64,000 nt of DNA from Sphingobacterium sp. SGG-5 (GCF_011043525.1 NZ_JAAKGO010000002.1:186001-250000), one strand, 5' to 3'; shown: positions 1 through 7,918, counted from the stretch's first letter. The notes: a model not told the origin generated them from the letters alone. Made by a program: numbers and translations.

Positions 1-925
1 CCATCAAACGTGCATATAGCAATGAATCGGATGATGTGAACACCGGAAAATCAGGAATACTTCGCAACATTTCTGCTGGCAGCAGTTCATGGAAACGGTG
101 AATACTCTCATGTAGGCGATCAAATTGCTTTTCATAGACAGCCTGACCATGCCGGAGTGCATGCATACCCGCAGGCGACGGCGGCGATCCTCCGCGGAAA
201 ATGGGATTCATCTGTATGCGCTGGACTGTTTCTGCACTTCCCAAAACAACCCCTGCATCGGTACCCATGCCTTTAGCCAACGACGCCACGACGACCAACT
301 CTATGTTGTCCAGCTCAAGTAGATTTGGTTGCGTGCCGATCGCATTTCTGTATAATACACCTATGCCATGCGAATCATCCAGAATAAGCGTCACGTTTTT
401 ATCTTTCCGGATGTTCTTCAGTATACTGAAATTATACATTTCCGGCGTAAGGTTGTCTAAGCTGTTTGAAACGAGCACAAAATTTCTTTTCTCCGACTCG
501 TTAATTTCCTGTACCGTATCGGTAATCCATTGTTCAAACGACTCATGCACATAAGGTTGATGCAACGATGGCCATAACGCGGGATGACAGTTCGGCGCAA
601 AAAAAGCATGCTGGTCTGCTGACAGCGCTTGTACAGCGGCCTGTGCCGCTAAATACCCACTGGAAAAAATTGCAGCAGCAGTAAAACCAAAACGTGATGC
701 TAGATAGTCCTCCACCTCTCCATAGATCCCTTGCTGAACATTATTGCTTCTGGAGGTTCCATTATTCAGTCCATACCGATCAATGCCTTCCTTATACAGG
801 CGGGTATACTCCTTATCGGTTGTCAGCCCAAGGTAAGCTGTGCCACCAAAGAATAAAAAATGCTGCTTATTGCTATCCAACAACCTTCCGGTCGGTTGAT
901 GTAACTGTCTAAATGATGTTGTCAT
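1..925 (-). CDS. AOS-family PLP-dependent enzyme (BioF/serine palmitoyltransferase-like), 3' end outside window
   Basis: The reading frame is open from ATG at 925 to the window edge (308 codons seen), so the C-terminus is missing. The fold type I PLP signature of the alpha-oxoamine synthase group is visible: DDSHGIGV (the Asp that holds the pyridine ring and the HG pair) and, further on, ASLAKGMG, whose Lys should form the Schiff base. Members join an amino acid to an acyl-CoA or acyl-ACP with loss of CO2. The N-terminal GGTAYLGL and NNGTSRSNN segments also fit. It follows the acetyltransferase gene by 16 bases and is the last gene seen of the operon that starts near 5400. A DegT-type aminotransferase would be the more usual partner of a PglC/PglD pair, so the AOS type is notable. 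The substrate cannot be told; biotin synthesis is unlikely from context. Confidence 0.75.
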   Translation of the reverse strand, partial: MTTSFRQLHQPTGRLLDSNKQHFLFFGGTAYLGLTTDKEYTRLYKEGIDRYGLNNGTSRSNNVQQGIYGEVEDYLASRFGFTAAAIFSSGYLAAQAAVQALSADQHAFFAPNCHPALWPSLHQPYVHESFEQWITDTVQEINESEKRNFVLVSNSLDNLTPEMYNFSILKNIRKDKNVTLILDDSHGIGVLYRNAIGTQPNLLELDNIELVVVASLAKGMGTDAGVVLGSAETVQRIQMNPIFRGGSPPSPAGMHALRHGQAVYEKQFDRLHESIHRFHELLPAEMLRSIPDFPVFTSSDSLLYARLM

Positions 926-941
926 ATATTCTGATGCATTA

Positions 942-1553
942 CTACACGATATCTTTCTTCATGATCCGAGCGGGGTTTCCCACAACACAGGCTCCGTCCG
1001 GCACATCACGTATCACGACGGCACCCGCACCTACCGTGCACCATTCCCCTATCTTTACGCCCTGAATCACGCAAGCCCCTATGCCAATATGCGTTCCTTG
1101 TCCGACACGTACATCTCCAGCGAGGGCCACATTAGGGGAAACATGCACGTAATCCGCAATTTCACAATCGTGATCTATCGAGGCATTCGTATTGATAATA
1201 CAATGTTTAGCAATGCGTACACTACTATTTATCGAAACGCCAGCCATGACTACCGTACCCTCTCCTATATGCGTCCGTGCGGATATATTGGCAGAAGGGT
1301 GACATAGGGTAGCATACTTCCGGTCTTCTTCTCCGGCGATACGCTTACGGATACTATTCGTGCCGATACCAATGATCCAGCGATCATCTGCTCCTTCCAC
1401 AAAAGGTGTATTTACCGGATAGTCCAGCAGTTGCTGTATGACCGGATTCGCATCGACCAACCCGCCGATGGTATAGGCTAAGCTTTCCGCGATCTCGATA
1501 ACGACTTTCGCATGGCCGCTTGCACCATAAATAAATAACTTTTGTTTCTTCAT
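942..1553 (-). CDS. NeuD/PglD-family sugar O- or N-acetyltransferase
   Basis: 203 residues. The N-terminus KLFIYGASGHAKVVIEIAE is the Rossmann-like nucleotide-sugar-binding start typical of the NeuD/PglD family. From about residue 85 onward there are hexapeptide repeats of a left-handed beta-helix (for example ISARTHIGEGTVVMAGVSI and VGAGAVVIRDVPDGACVVGNPA). HD in SIDHDCEI is at the position of the catalytic His of PglD. Enzymes of this family move acetyl from acetyl-CoA to an amino sugar or a sialic acid. It sits 20 bases after the sugar transferase gene, a PglC-PglD order known from glycan assembly clusters, so a role in making the first lipid-linked sugar is likely. Cytoplasmic. Substrate not determinable. 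Confidence 0.85.
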   Translation of the reverse strand: MKKQKLFIYGASGHAKVVIEIAESLAYTIGGLVDANPVIQQLLDYPVNTPFVEGADDRWIIGIGTNSIRKRIAGEEDRKYATLCHPSANISARTHIGEGTVVMAGVSINSSVRIAKHCIINTNASIDHDCEIADYVHVSPNVALAGDVRVGQGTHIGIGACVIQGVKIGEWCTVGAGAVVIRDVPDGACVVGNPARIMKKDIV

Positions 1554-1573
1554 GAGCGATATCGTTCTAAATT

Positions 1574-2182
1574 TTATGCCTTATTGCCTTTAAATGGTTC
1601 CATCGTGGCTTGCCCCACAGCTGATATACCTTCACGGACAAATACTTTACGGATGGTAAGAAAGAATATTTTGGCATCCAAGATACAGGTCAGATGATCC
1701 ACATACCATACATCATAATCAAACTTCTGTTGCCAAGAGATTGCATTACGGCCATTGACCTGCGCCCAACCTGTAATACCTGGCCGCACCTCATGCCGAC
1801 GAGCCTGATGTGAATTATATAATGGCAGGTATTGCACGAGGAGTGGACGTGGGCCAATCAACGACATATCACCTTTCAGGACATTTATTAGCTGTGGTAT
1901 TTCATCCAAAGAAGTTTTCCGTACGAATGCACCAACTGGAGTAAGGCGCTCCGCATCCGGTAATAGGTGTCCCGAAACGTCTTTTTTTTCGTTCATGGTC
2001 TTGAACTTCACAATTTTAAAGATCTTTCCATTTCTTCCTGGACGAGATTGAAGAAAAAACGGTCTCCCATTGTTTGCAAAACACAGACCGATCGTAACCG
2101 CAATGAATATAGGGCTCAATAATACCAACCCCAGACAAGCCACGGAAACGTCAAAAAAGCGCTTGAAGAAGTTCTTATACAT
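1574..2182 (-). CDS. priming sugar-1-phosphate transferase (PglC/WcaJ C-terminal family)
   Basis: About 202 residues from the preferred start MYKNFFKRFFDV at 2182; an upstream ATG at 2239 would add 19 unlikely residues. One hydrophobic re-entrant helix (DVSVACLGLVLLSPIFIAV) is followed by the globular domain with FKTM, then TSLDEIPQLINVLKGDMSLIGPRP, which holds the catalytic Asp-Glu pair and the IGPRP motif of the bacterial sugar transferase family. The length is that of the short, monotopic PglC type. Such enzymes move a sugar-1-phosphate from UDP-sugar to undecaprenyl phosphate at the inner membrane and so begin glycan assembly. It lies between the LytTR regulator gene and the NeuD/PglD-type gene, all on one strand. 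Confidence 0.9.
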   Translation of the reverse strand: MYKNFFKRFFDVSVACLGLVLLSPIFIAVTIGLCFANNGRPFFLQSRPGRNGKIFKIVKFKTMNEKKDVSGHLLPDAERLTPVGAFVRKTSLDEIPQLINVLKGDMSLIGPRPLLVQYLPLYNSHQARRHEVRPGITGWAQVNGRNAISWQQKFDYDVWYVDHLTCILDAKIFFLTIRKVFVREGISAVGQATMEPFKGNKA

Positions 2183-2242
2183 TCCGATTATAGTTCTCAC
2201 CTTTGCAAAAATATAAAAACATTTACACGAAGTCCTCATATT

Positions 2243-2980
2243 TCAAGAGCTTACTGCCGGAACTCCAAATAATTCTCTTAGTGCGTTAATATATGTCTTT
2301 CCTATGGGGATGTGAGTGCGACGCAAAGAATTCCGAAGTATGATGATTCGTCTGTTAAACTCTATATTTGCTATGTTCTTTCTCGCCACAATATAACTTT
2401 TATGTGTCCGAAGAAAGTGTGCCGACGGAAGCCGATCTTCGAAATAACCTAATCCATGAGCCACGGTAACCTGCCCTCCCGCATAGGTGACCTCCGTATA
2501 ATTCCCTGCAGCTTCGAGACATTCTAATTCAGCGAATCGCATTTGAACCAATTGTGATCCACTTCCTTTCATCACAATATAACCATCCAAACCATTTAGA
2601 TCACCACGCAGCATATAACCGTCTTTCCGGTCCCACACACGAGTTATAGCCTTATTAAATTGTTCTTTTGAAAACGGTTTCGTCAGATAATACGCCACAT
2701 CCAATTCAATCAGCTCCGATCCATATTGATTATCAGCGGTGCAGCAAATTACTTCTACTTTCCCCGCCATCATTTTAATCAAATCTATACCGTGTAGATG
2801 ATCCATGTGCAGATCTACGAATAATAAGTCAATTCCTTCCCTCTCTACGCTATTCGGCACTGTTCGTGGATCAGACGTTGCTGCGGTCAATACAAGATCT
2901 GGCCGCTGTCTAATTAGATTGGCAAGCACCTCAAGAGAAGCCTTTTCGTCATCTACAGTCAGACATTTCAGTTTTCTCAT
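2243..2980 (-). CDS. LytTR-family response regulator
   Basis: 245 residues. The N-terminal receiver domain shows the acidic pair in TVDDE, the phospho-acceptor in LFVDLHM and the conserved Lys in YYLTKPF. The C-terminal LytTR domain (about residues 135-240) carries the typical run FAELECLEAAGNYTEV, LRTHKSYIVARKNI and IPIGKTY. LytTR proteins bind two or more direct repeats about 21 bp apart. The start overlaps the 3' end of the kinase gene by 32 bases, so the two are translationally linked. A good candidate target lies at the head of this same operon (repeats at 5437-5487), which would make the system autoregulatory; that last step is inference. Confidence 0.93.
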   Translation of the reverse strand: MRKLKCLTVDDEKASLEVLANLIRQRPDLVLTAATSDPRTVPNSVEREGIDLLFVDLHMDHLHGIDLIKMMAGKVEVICCTADNQYGSELIELDVAYYLTKPFSKEQFNKAITRVWDRKDGYMLRGDLNGLDGYIVMKGSGSQLVQMRFAELECLEAAGNYTEVTYAGGQVTVAHGLGYFEDRLPSAHFLRTHKSYIVARKNIANIEFNRRIIILRNSLRRTHIPIGKTYINALRELFGVPAVSS

Positions 2981-4004
2981 TTATTTCACTTTGATTGATT
3001 ACTAATTTCACCCGGTAATTTTTACCCTCGGTTTCTTCTGTCAAAAAAGAATAGCGATTTGGAAACACCATATCCAATCGCGCTACTATATTTTTGTGAC
3101 CCAATCCAGTCGAAAGCCTTGACTTTTTCGCTTTATCTATTGCATTACAACATTCAAACACCAACTGATTCTTAACCAACGTGAGGTATATTTTCAGGGG
3201 TCTGTCAGGATCAGTATATATCCCATATTTGAATGCATTTTCTACTAAAGTAATCAGTGTTACCGGAGGAATTTGAAGCTCATAAGGAGCTCCTTCAATC
3301 CGATAATCTACGTAGCACTCTTCGAAACGCTCGCATTCCAACTGTATATACTGTGTAAGACCTGCGATCTCCTTATCTATATGCACAGACTTGGCCCCTT
3401 CACTCGATACGCTAAGCAGATACCGCATCAAATTTGCCAGTCGCTCAATCGCATCTGACGCTTCGTTCAACGTAATCTGCCGCTGTATACCTGTGAGCAC
3501 ATTACACAAAAAATGCGGATTAATTTGTGCCGTGTGAAACGCTATCTTGGCATCTCTAATTTCGATTTCCCGCTCATACCGACGAGCCATCTCCTGTCGC
3601 CGGAGCTTGTCACTGATCTTGGATTTGACATGAAAGGCCAACATAGCAGACATACACATGACTCCCAAATAGTTATGGAACATATTCCAATAAAACAATT
3701 CGTCTATAGCCCCCCAAGATGTCCATCCTGCCTCTATGATGTATTGAACCAGCTCAGTAGCTCCAACAAATAACACCACTGCAAGTGTGACAGATATCCA
3801 TATCCATTTCCTCCATAACAATGCATAAAATAATCCGACACATGCATTAAAAACCAATACAAGAACGAATAACCCCATACACAGGCTCCATATATCCGAA
3901 TTTGGATTGAGATGAACATTGATGAGCCCCATCAACACAAAATATACAGGCCAACCATAGCCTTGTATCTTCAGTGCTTCCTTAAAAAAAATCTTATTAT
4001 ACAT
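2949..4004 (-). CDS. LytS/YehU-type sensor histidine kinase
   Basis: 351 residues. The N-terminal 130 residues hold about four hydrophobic membrane segments with short loops and no recognisable extracytoplasmic ligand domain. A basic helical linker leads into the His_kinase domain with the box AQINPHFLCNVLTGI; the His in NPHF is the phosphorylated residue. TLVENAFKYGI is the N box and GLGHKNIVARL the G box of the ATPase part. This family works with LytTR regulators, and the regulator gene overlaps it downstream. Compact membrane sensors of this kind often see peptides or membrane state, but nothing here shows the signal. Confidence 0.92.
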   Translation of the reverse strand: MYNKIFFKEALKIQGYGWPVYFVLMGLINVHLNPNSDIWSLCMGLFVLVLVFNACVGLFYALLWRKWIWISVTLAVVLFVGATELVQYIIEAGWTSWGAIDELFYWNMFHNYLGVMCMSAMLAFHVKSKISDKLRRQEMARRYEREIEIRDAKIAFHTAQINPHFLCNVLTGIQRQITLNEASDAIERLANLMRYLLSVSSEGAKSVHIDKEIAGLTQYIQLECERFEECYVDYRIEGAPYELQIPPVTLITLVENAFKYGIYTDPDRPLKIYLTLVKNQLVFECCNAIDKAKKSRLSTGLGHKNIVARLDMVFPNRYSFLTEETEGKNYRVKLVINQSEINEKTEMSDCR

Positions 4005-4041
4005 CGATTTGGGTTCAGGTCGATGTGCGAATTTACAATTT

Positions 4042-5103
4042 TTATTTCAATCCTCCTATTTCGTCGCTATACCATTCTTCAAATAAACGTTCAAAAACCA
4101 ATTGATCGATTGAAACGGAACACATGTCGCGCTTCCGCAATAGGAAACGGGCTTCCCCCCGTACATACATACCGTAATTTTCAGGGTCTAATTTATCGCT
4201 CTCTATTCCAGATTGCCATAAACTTCCGAAAAAAGGCTGTTTTTTTATATGTATGTGGTGTAGGTATGGCCAATTCTCCCACTGTTCAGGCCAATGCATC
4301 AGGAATAAGTCCAACCAGCCGTATAGCTGAGCCATCGCAGAAGCCGCAAAGACAGATTTATCGATGTGACGAGCTGGCTGAATGGCGGGGTGGGCGTAAA
4401 CACCGACGGAAGTAGGCTGCCTCAATGCTAATATTGGATAAAGTGGCATCTGTAAGCTATGCGCTATATATGCCGCATCACCGGGTAATGCAACCTGTTG
4501 CCCCAAGAAAGAGAGTTCTTCCGATTTTTCTCCTCCCCGTTCCTGAGTGCTATCCAAATCATCGGGATAAATTACCAAACAAAAGCCGGCTTTTGACAAT
4601 TTGTACATTTGCCGTAAAGACGATCTACTGTTGGCCTCAAGCATAACAAACCTACCGGTAGCTTCTGCCTGCTGTAAAACAGCCAACAAAGCTGGATACC
4701 GTTTTTCCCAATTCGCTTTTTCCCCACTGGAAACCATCAGGGCAAAAGGAATCTGTGCTTTTAGTAACCAATAGTGGATCAGTTGATATGCGCCAAAATG
4801 GTAAGTGCATATAACGCCCGGCCGTTTACTTATCTTCGCTTGAAATGGCCCCCAACCCTCTATTTGTAGGGGATATTCATGGGCAAAGAAAGCCGTATCC
4901 AGCCTATTCAGTTCTTGGCACACCAGATAATTCTGAAATATCTTTATGTGATCTTCATAACTGATTTTCGGGAGGAAGTGCGTCATATTTGCACTCATGA
5001 ACGTAAACATATTAAGTAATTCGTGATCACACGGAACTGGTTTATTCATTATCATACATCGCAACTGTTGCGATCTATCATCATATATTTTCATTGTATT
5101 CAT
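4042..5103 (-). CDS. LpxL-like (LABLAT superfamily) acyltransferase homologue
   Basis: 353 residues, no signal peptide. Residues 96-115 read GVICTYHFGAYQLIHYWLL, which aligns with the HxGNWE-type catalytic block of lauroyl/myristoyl acyltransferases; His102 is kept but Gln stands where LpxL has the acidic partner. Later, VIYPDDLD and LPGDAAYIAHSLQMPLYPILALRQ resemble the second half of the family (substrate loop and the A..P..P block). The family moves acyl chains from ACP or CoA to lipid A or other membrane acceptors. It is the first large gene of the operon and lies before the kinase and sugar-transferase genes, so it may acylate a glycan, lipid or peptide made by the same cluster. The altered motif makes activity uncertain. 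ATG at 5103 and 5094 are both possible starts. Confidence 0.55.
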   Translation of the reverse strand: MNTMKIYDDRSQQLRCMIMNKPVPCDHELLNMFTFMSANMTHFLPKISYEDHIKIFQNYLVCQELNRLDTAFFAHEYPLQIEGWGPFQAKISKRPGVICTYHFGAYQLIHYWLLKAQIPFALMVSSGEKANWEKRYPALLAVLQQAEATGRFVMLEANSRSSLRQMYKLSKAGFCLVIYPDDLDSTQERGGEKSEELSFLGQQVALPGDAAYIAHSLQMPLYPILALRQPTSVGVYAHPAIQPARHIDKSVFAASAMAQLYGWLDLFLMHWPEQWENWPYLHHIHIKKQPFFGSLWQSGIESDKLDPENYGMYVRGEARFLLRKRDMCSVSIDQLVFERLFEEWYSDEIGGLK

Positions 5104-5124
5104 TGGTTATGTCATTTGATAAAG

Positions 5125-5160
5125 AAGCTGCCCCTAAAACAAGAAAAAAGGGGCAGGCTT
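5125..5160 (-). promoter_or_regulatory. hairpin in the leader of the acyltransferase operon
   Basis: On the minus strand AAGCCTGCCCC and GGGGCAGCTT pair around a U-rich loop, with one bulged base. It sits between the small ORF and the acyltransferase start, about 22 bases before that ATG. No U-run follows, so a plain terminator is doubtful; an attenuator, RNA-processing site or translation control element is possible. Confidence 0.4.
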
Positions 5161-5192
5161 CAGCCGCTTTAGAAAAATCCGTACGGGAGATA

Positions 5193-5336
5193 TCAGATTG
5201 CTATACTATATCTGCCAAATAGTTTGCTCCATGGTGTCACGGCATACCACACACAAAAGGGTTTCCTGTATAACGCCTTCGAAAGGGCTTGTCTGTTGAC
5301 TTGTGTTCGCTTTATAGCGGTGTTGTTTTGTTTCAT
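5193..5336 (-). CDS. putative 47-residue strongly basic peptide gene
   Basis: ATG at 5336 follows an A-rich stretch (AAAAAGAACAAAAACG) that looks like a normal Bacteroidota translation start, and the frame runs 47 codons to TGA. The peptide begins MKQNNTAIKRTQVNR and ends KLFGRYSIAI. It has nine Lys/Arg and no Asp or Glu, one Cys (28), and a C-terminal half rich in Trp, Tyr and Phe (PFCVWYAVTPW). A perfect TANNTTTG promoter lies about 60 bases upstream and the LytTR-like repeats lie just beyond it. A GC-rich hairpin separates it from the acyltransferase gene. No family is recognised. It could be a signal or toxin precursor, a leader peptide, or chance; the context is what makes it plausible. 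Confidence 0.4.
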   Translation of the reverse strand: MKQNNTAIKRTQVNRQALSKALYRKPFCVWYAVTPWSKLFGRYSIAI

Positions 5337-5397
5337 CGTTTTTGTTCTTTTTAGTGTTAAATTAAATCGGGGCCCCAAAAACAGATGCATCACTTGT

Positions 5398-5405
5398 CAA
5401 ACCTA
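5398..5405 (-). promoter_or_regulatory. TANNTTTG promoter -7 element for the small ORF and operon
   Basis: The minus strand reads TAGGTTTG, a full match to the Bacteroidota sigma factor -7 element. No TTTG or TTG stands at the usual -33 distance (only a T-tract), as expected for a promoter that needs an activator. The three direct repeats begin 31 bases further upstream. Predicted leader to the ATG at 5336 is roughly 55 bases. Confidence 0.55.
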
Positions 5406-5436
5406 AACACTTATTCTAAAAAAAACGAAAAAAACG

Positions 5437-5487
5437 ATGAACGACCTCTCTCAACCTATGAACGACCTCTTTCCACCCATGAACGAT
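5437..5487 (-). promoter_or_regulatory. three direct repeats with 21-bp period, candidate LytTR operator
   Basis: The plus strand has ATGAACGA(C/T) starting at 5437, 5458 and 5479, an exact 21-bp period. On the minus strand each unit reads (A/G)TCGTTCAT, close to the published LytTR half-site [TA][AC][CA]GTTN[AG][TC], and 9-bp sites with 12-bp gaps are the known LytTR layout. The regulator gene is in the operon downstream. The segments between units (CTCT(C/T)TC(A/C)ACC) are also partly kept. Confidence 0.6.
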
Positions 5488-5599
5488 ATTTTTTGCCCCT
5501 TTAAAGCGACCTGATTTTGACCTAAAATGAAGAGCGAAAAAGACGAAAAACGTCATTTTTTGACCAACCTTAAGAAAAACTAATAATGATCTTCTAATT

Positions 5600-5617
5600 T
5601 TAACTTCATATTAACTT
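5600..5617 (+). promoter_or_regulatory. Pho-box-like direct repeat upstream of phosphate transporter
   Basis: TTAACTT at 5600-5606 and again at 5611-5617, separated by the 4-base AT-rich spacer CATA, giving an 11-bp period. This is the layout of PhoB/PhoP sites (7-bp repeats, 4-bp spacer) and the bases resemble the TTAACA type. It lies about 60 bases before a phosphate transporter gene. Confidence 0.4.
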
Positions 5618-5632
5618 AACATAAAGTGAATA

Positions 5633-5660
5633 TTGAGCTAACATTAATATCACATTTTTG
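5633..5660 (+). promoter_or_regulatory. possible promoter of the phosphate transporter gene
   Basis: TTG at 5633-5635 and CATTTTTG at 5653-5660 (one mismatch to TANNTTTG), 17 bases apart, ending 17 bases before the ATG. The Pho-box-like repeat lies just upstream, at an activator position. Confidence 0.35.
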
Positions 5661-5677
5661 TAACTTAATCTTGTACT

Positions 5678-7918
5678 ATGGATTGGTTGCTTTTTTTAGT
5701 TATCGTATTATTAATACTGGCAATCGGCGACTTGATCGTTGGAGTCAGCAACGATGCCGTAAATTTTCTAAACTCCGCAATAGGCAGTAAAGTAGCACCA
5801 TTTCGAACCATCATAATCATTGCCGTCCTTGGTATTCTCATAGGGGCCCTTTTCTCAAGCGGGATGATGGAAATAGCGCGAAAAGGTATTTTCCATCCCG
5901 AATATTTCACGTTCGACAAAGTGCTGTGGATTTTTTTAGCCGTGATGCTCACCGATATTGTATTGCTGGATATCTTCAACACGCTCGGGCTACCCACCTC
6001 CACCACGGTGTCCATTGTCTTTGAGCTCCTCGGTGCTGCGGCAATGGTCGGGCTATTGTTTTCGGCAGAAAAGCACGAATCGATCAGTGAAACCTTAAAG
6101 TACATCAATATCGACAGCACTTTTTCCATTATATCGGGCATCTTTCTCTCTATTTTTATTGCCTTTACCGCAGGTATGCTGGTCCAATACTTTTGTCGGA
6201 TGGTATTTACATTTCAATATGAAAACCGCCTGGCAAAATTAGGAGCCTTGTTTTCGGGAGCCGGTATAACGACCATTGTCTATTTCCTCCTTATAAAAGG
6301 AATGTCGGGCACAACGCTATTTTCACAAAGCTTTATTGGATGGGTGCTGAGCAACACTCTCGTCGTGTTAGGTGTGGTCTTTCTCATCTCAACCGCAGTC
6401 TGCTATGTTTTACAGCGTGTTTTCAAGATTAACCCGTTGAAAATCGTTGTGTTGGCAGGGACATTCTCGTTGGCAATGGCTTTTGCCGGAAATGACCTTG
6501 TCAACTTTATCGGGGTACCTATCTCTGCCTTAATGGCTTATCAGAACTGGGTGGATAGCGGTGTTGCAGCAGATCAACTTTATCAAACATTTTTGGCCGA
6601 GAGCGACATTATCGTACCCAACTATATGTTATTCATTGCCGGTTTGACGATGGCAGCGACAATATGGCTCAGCTCCAAAGCCAAGAAGGTAACCGAAACT
6701 GAGGTAAAGTTAGGTAGCCAAAATGAAGATGACGATGAAAAATTCAGACCGAATGCTGTCTCGCGCAGTATCGTTAAATCTTCCTTTTTGCTCGGGAATT
6801 TAATCTCGACAATCATACCCGCCAGTATCGGAAAAAAATACAATATCAGTTTTGAAAAGGAGAAGCTACGACAAGCCACACAGGTGGCCGGCGATGCTCC
6901 GGCATTTGATTTAGTACGTGCCTCGACAAATCTCATTCTAGCCAGCTTACTCATCGCTTGGGCTACCTCAAAAAAGCTACCGTTATCTACGACATATGTT
7001 ACCTTCATGGTGGCGATGGGCACCTCGTTGGCAGACAGAGCTTGGGGTCGCGAATCAGCGGTTTATCGGGTCACGGGTGTTTTGAGTGTTATCGGAGGAT
7101 GGTTTATTACTGCATTTATAGCGTTCAGTGTCTCTGCGATCTTTGCCCTCATTATTTACAAAGGCGGAGTTATCGGCACCTTGATTTTAATGGGTGTAGT
7201 ATTGTTATATGTCATTCTTTCTCATATCAGTTTTGCAAAGAAGGAAAAAATAGCAAAAACAGAAAAAAGCAAACTTAGCCTATTGGAAAGCTCGGATCTT
7301 GACGTATATGTGCGTAGCAAAAACATGGTTGTTTCCCTCTTAATCGATCTGTCTCAGCAATATAATGATGTTCTGAAAGGTATTGGTGAGCATGATATTT
7401 CATTATTGAAGAAAACCCATAGGGAGCTGAAAGACTTACGCAATTACACGAATAAGTTGAAGCGAAAGAGTCTTCGAGCGATTCGCGAACTAAATACAAA
7501 CGATCATAAATCTGCCGAAGTGGTGGTTCATAGTACGGACCTGCTGCAAGACTTAATTCAGTCTGCCACATTTTTAAGTGAGGAAAGCTTACAATATTTC
7601 GAAAATCTCCATCGACCCTTGGACGGCGACTTTCTGGAGATCGTGAATACGCTCAATGCAATGATGTATCGTTTCTTTTTCAACGTGATGGATGAGCTTA
7701 AAAATGAACGAGGACCGGATATCGATTTATTGCGGGCAGAACGTAATACAATTAGAGAATACATTAATCGTCACTTCGAACAGCAACTGAATATCATAAA
7801 AGTACAGCATATTGGGAGTAAGCAGGCTTTGCTTCAAACTGGTTTGTTTTTACAGAGCCGCGATATACAGGCCGTTCTCTTCCGGATTAGCAAACTCTTT
7901 GGCCGATTCGAAAATTAG
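5678..7918 (+). CDS. PiT-family inorganic phosphate transporter with C-terminal PhoU-like/DUF47 region
   Basis: 746 residues, longer than a plain PiT protein. The N-terminal 500 residues are mostly membrane segments and hold both PiT signatures: VGVSNDAVNFLNSAIGSKV near the start and AGNDLVNFIGVPISAL in the middle, the repeated GxND motifs that bind phosphate and cation. From about residue 525 the chain is soluble, charged and helical (KNMVVSLLIDLSQQYNDVLKGIGEHDISLLKK), as in the DUF47/PhoU-like regulatory partner that is usually a separate protein; here it is fused. It imports inorganic phosphate at the inner membrane, probably driven by an ion gradient. A Pho-box-like repeat upstream suggests phosphate control. 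A 62-base gap separates it from the AI-2E permease gene. Confidence 0.9.
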   Translation: MDWLLFLVIVLLILAIGDLIVGVSNDAVNFLNSAIGSKVAPFRTIIIIAVLGILIGALFSSGMMEIARKGIFHPEYFTFDKVLWIFLAVMLTDIVLLDIFNTLGLPTSTTVSIVFELLGAAAMVGLLFSAEKHESISETLKYINIDSTFSIISGIFLSIFIAFTAGMLVQYFCRMVFTFQYENRLAKLGALFSGAGITTIVYFLLIKGMSGTTLFSQSFIGWVLSNTLVVLGVVFLISTAVCYVLQRVFKINPLKIVVLAGTFSLAMAFAGNDLVNFIGVPISALMAYQNWVDSGVAADQLYQTFLAESDIIVPNYMLFIAGLTMAATIWLSSKAKKVTETEVKLGSQNEDDDEKFRPNAVSRSIVKSSFLLGNLISTIIPASIGKKYNISFEKEKLRQATQVAGDAPAFDLVRASTNLILASLLIAWATSKKLPLSTTYVTFMVAMGTSLADRAWGRESAVYRVTGVLSVIGGWFITAFIAFSVSAIFALIIYKGGVIGTLILMGVVLLYVILSHISFAKKEKIAKTEKSKLSLLESSDLDVYVRSKNMVVSLLIDLSQQYNDVLKGIGEHDISLLKKTHRELKDLRNYTNKLKRKSLRAIRELNTNDHKSAEVVVHSTDLLQDLIQSATFLSEESLQYFENLHRPLDGDFLEIVNTLNAMMYRFFFNVMDELKNERGPDIDLLRAERNTIREYINRHFEQQLNIIKVQHIGSKQALLQTGLFLQSRDIQAVLFRISKLFGRFEN

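Noticed and set aside
125..554. Plus-strand ORFs of 65 and 117 codons at the left end
   Set aside because: They lie fully opposite the AOS-family gene, whose motifs are clear on the minus strand.
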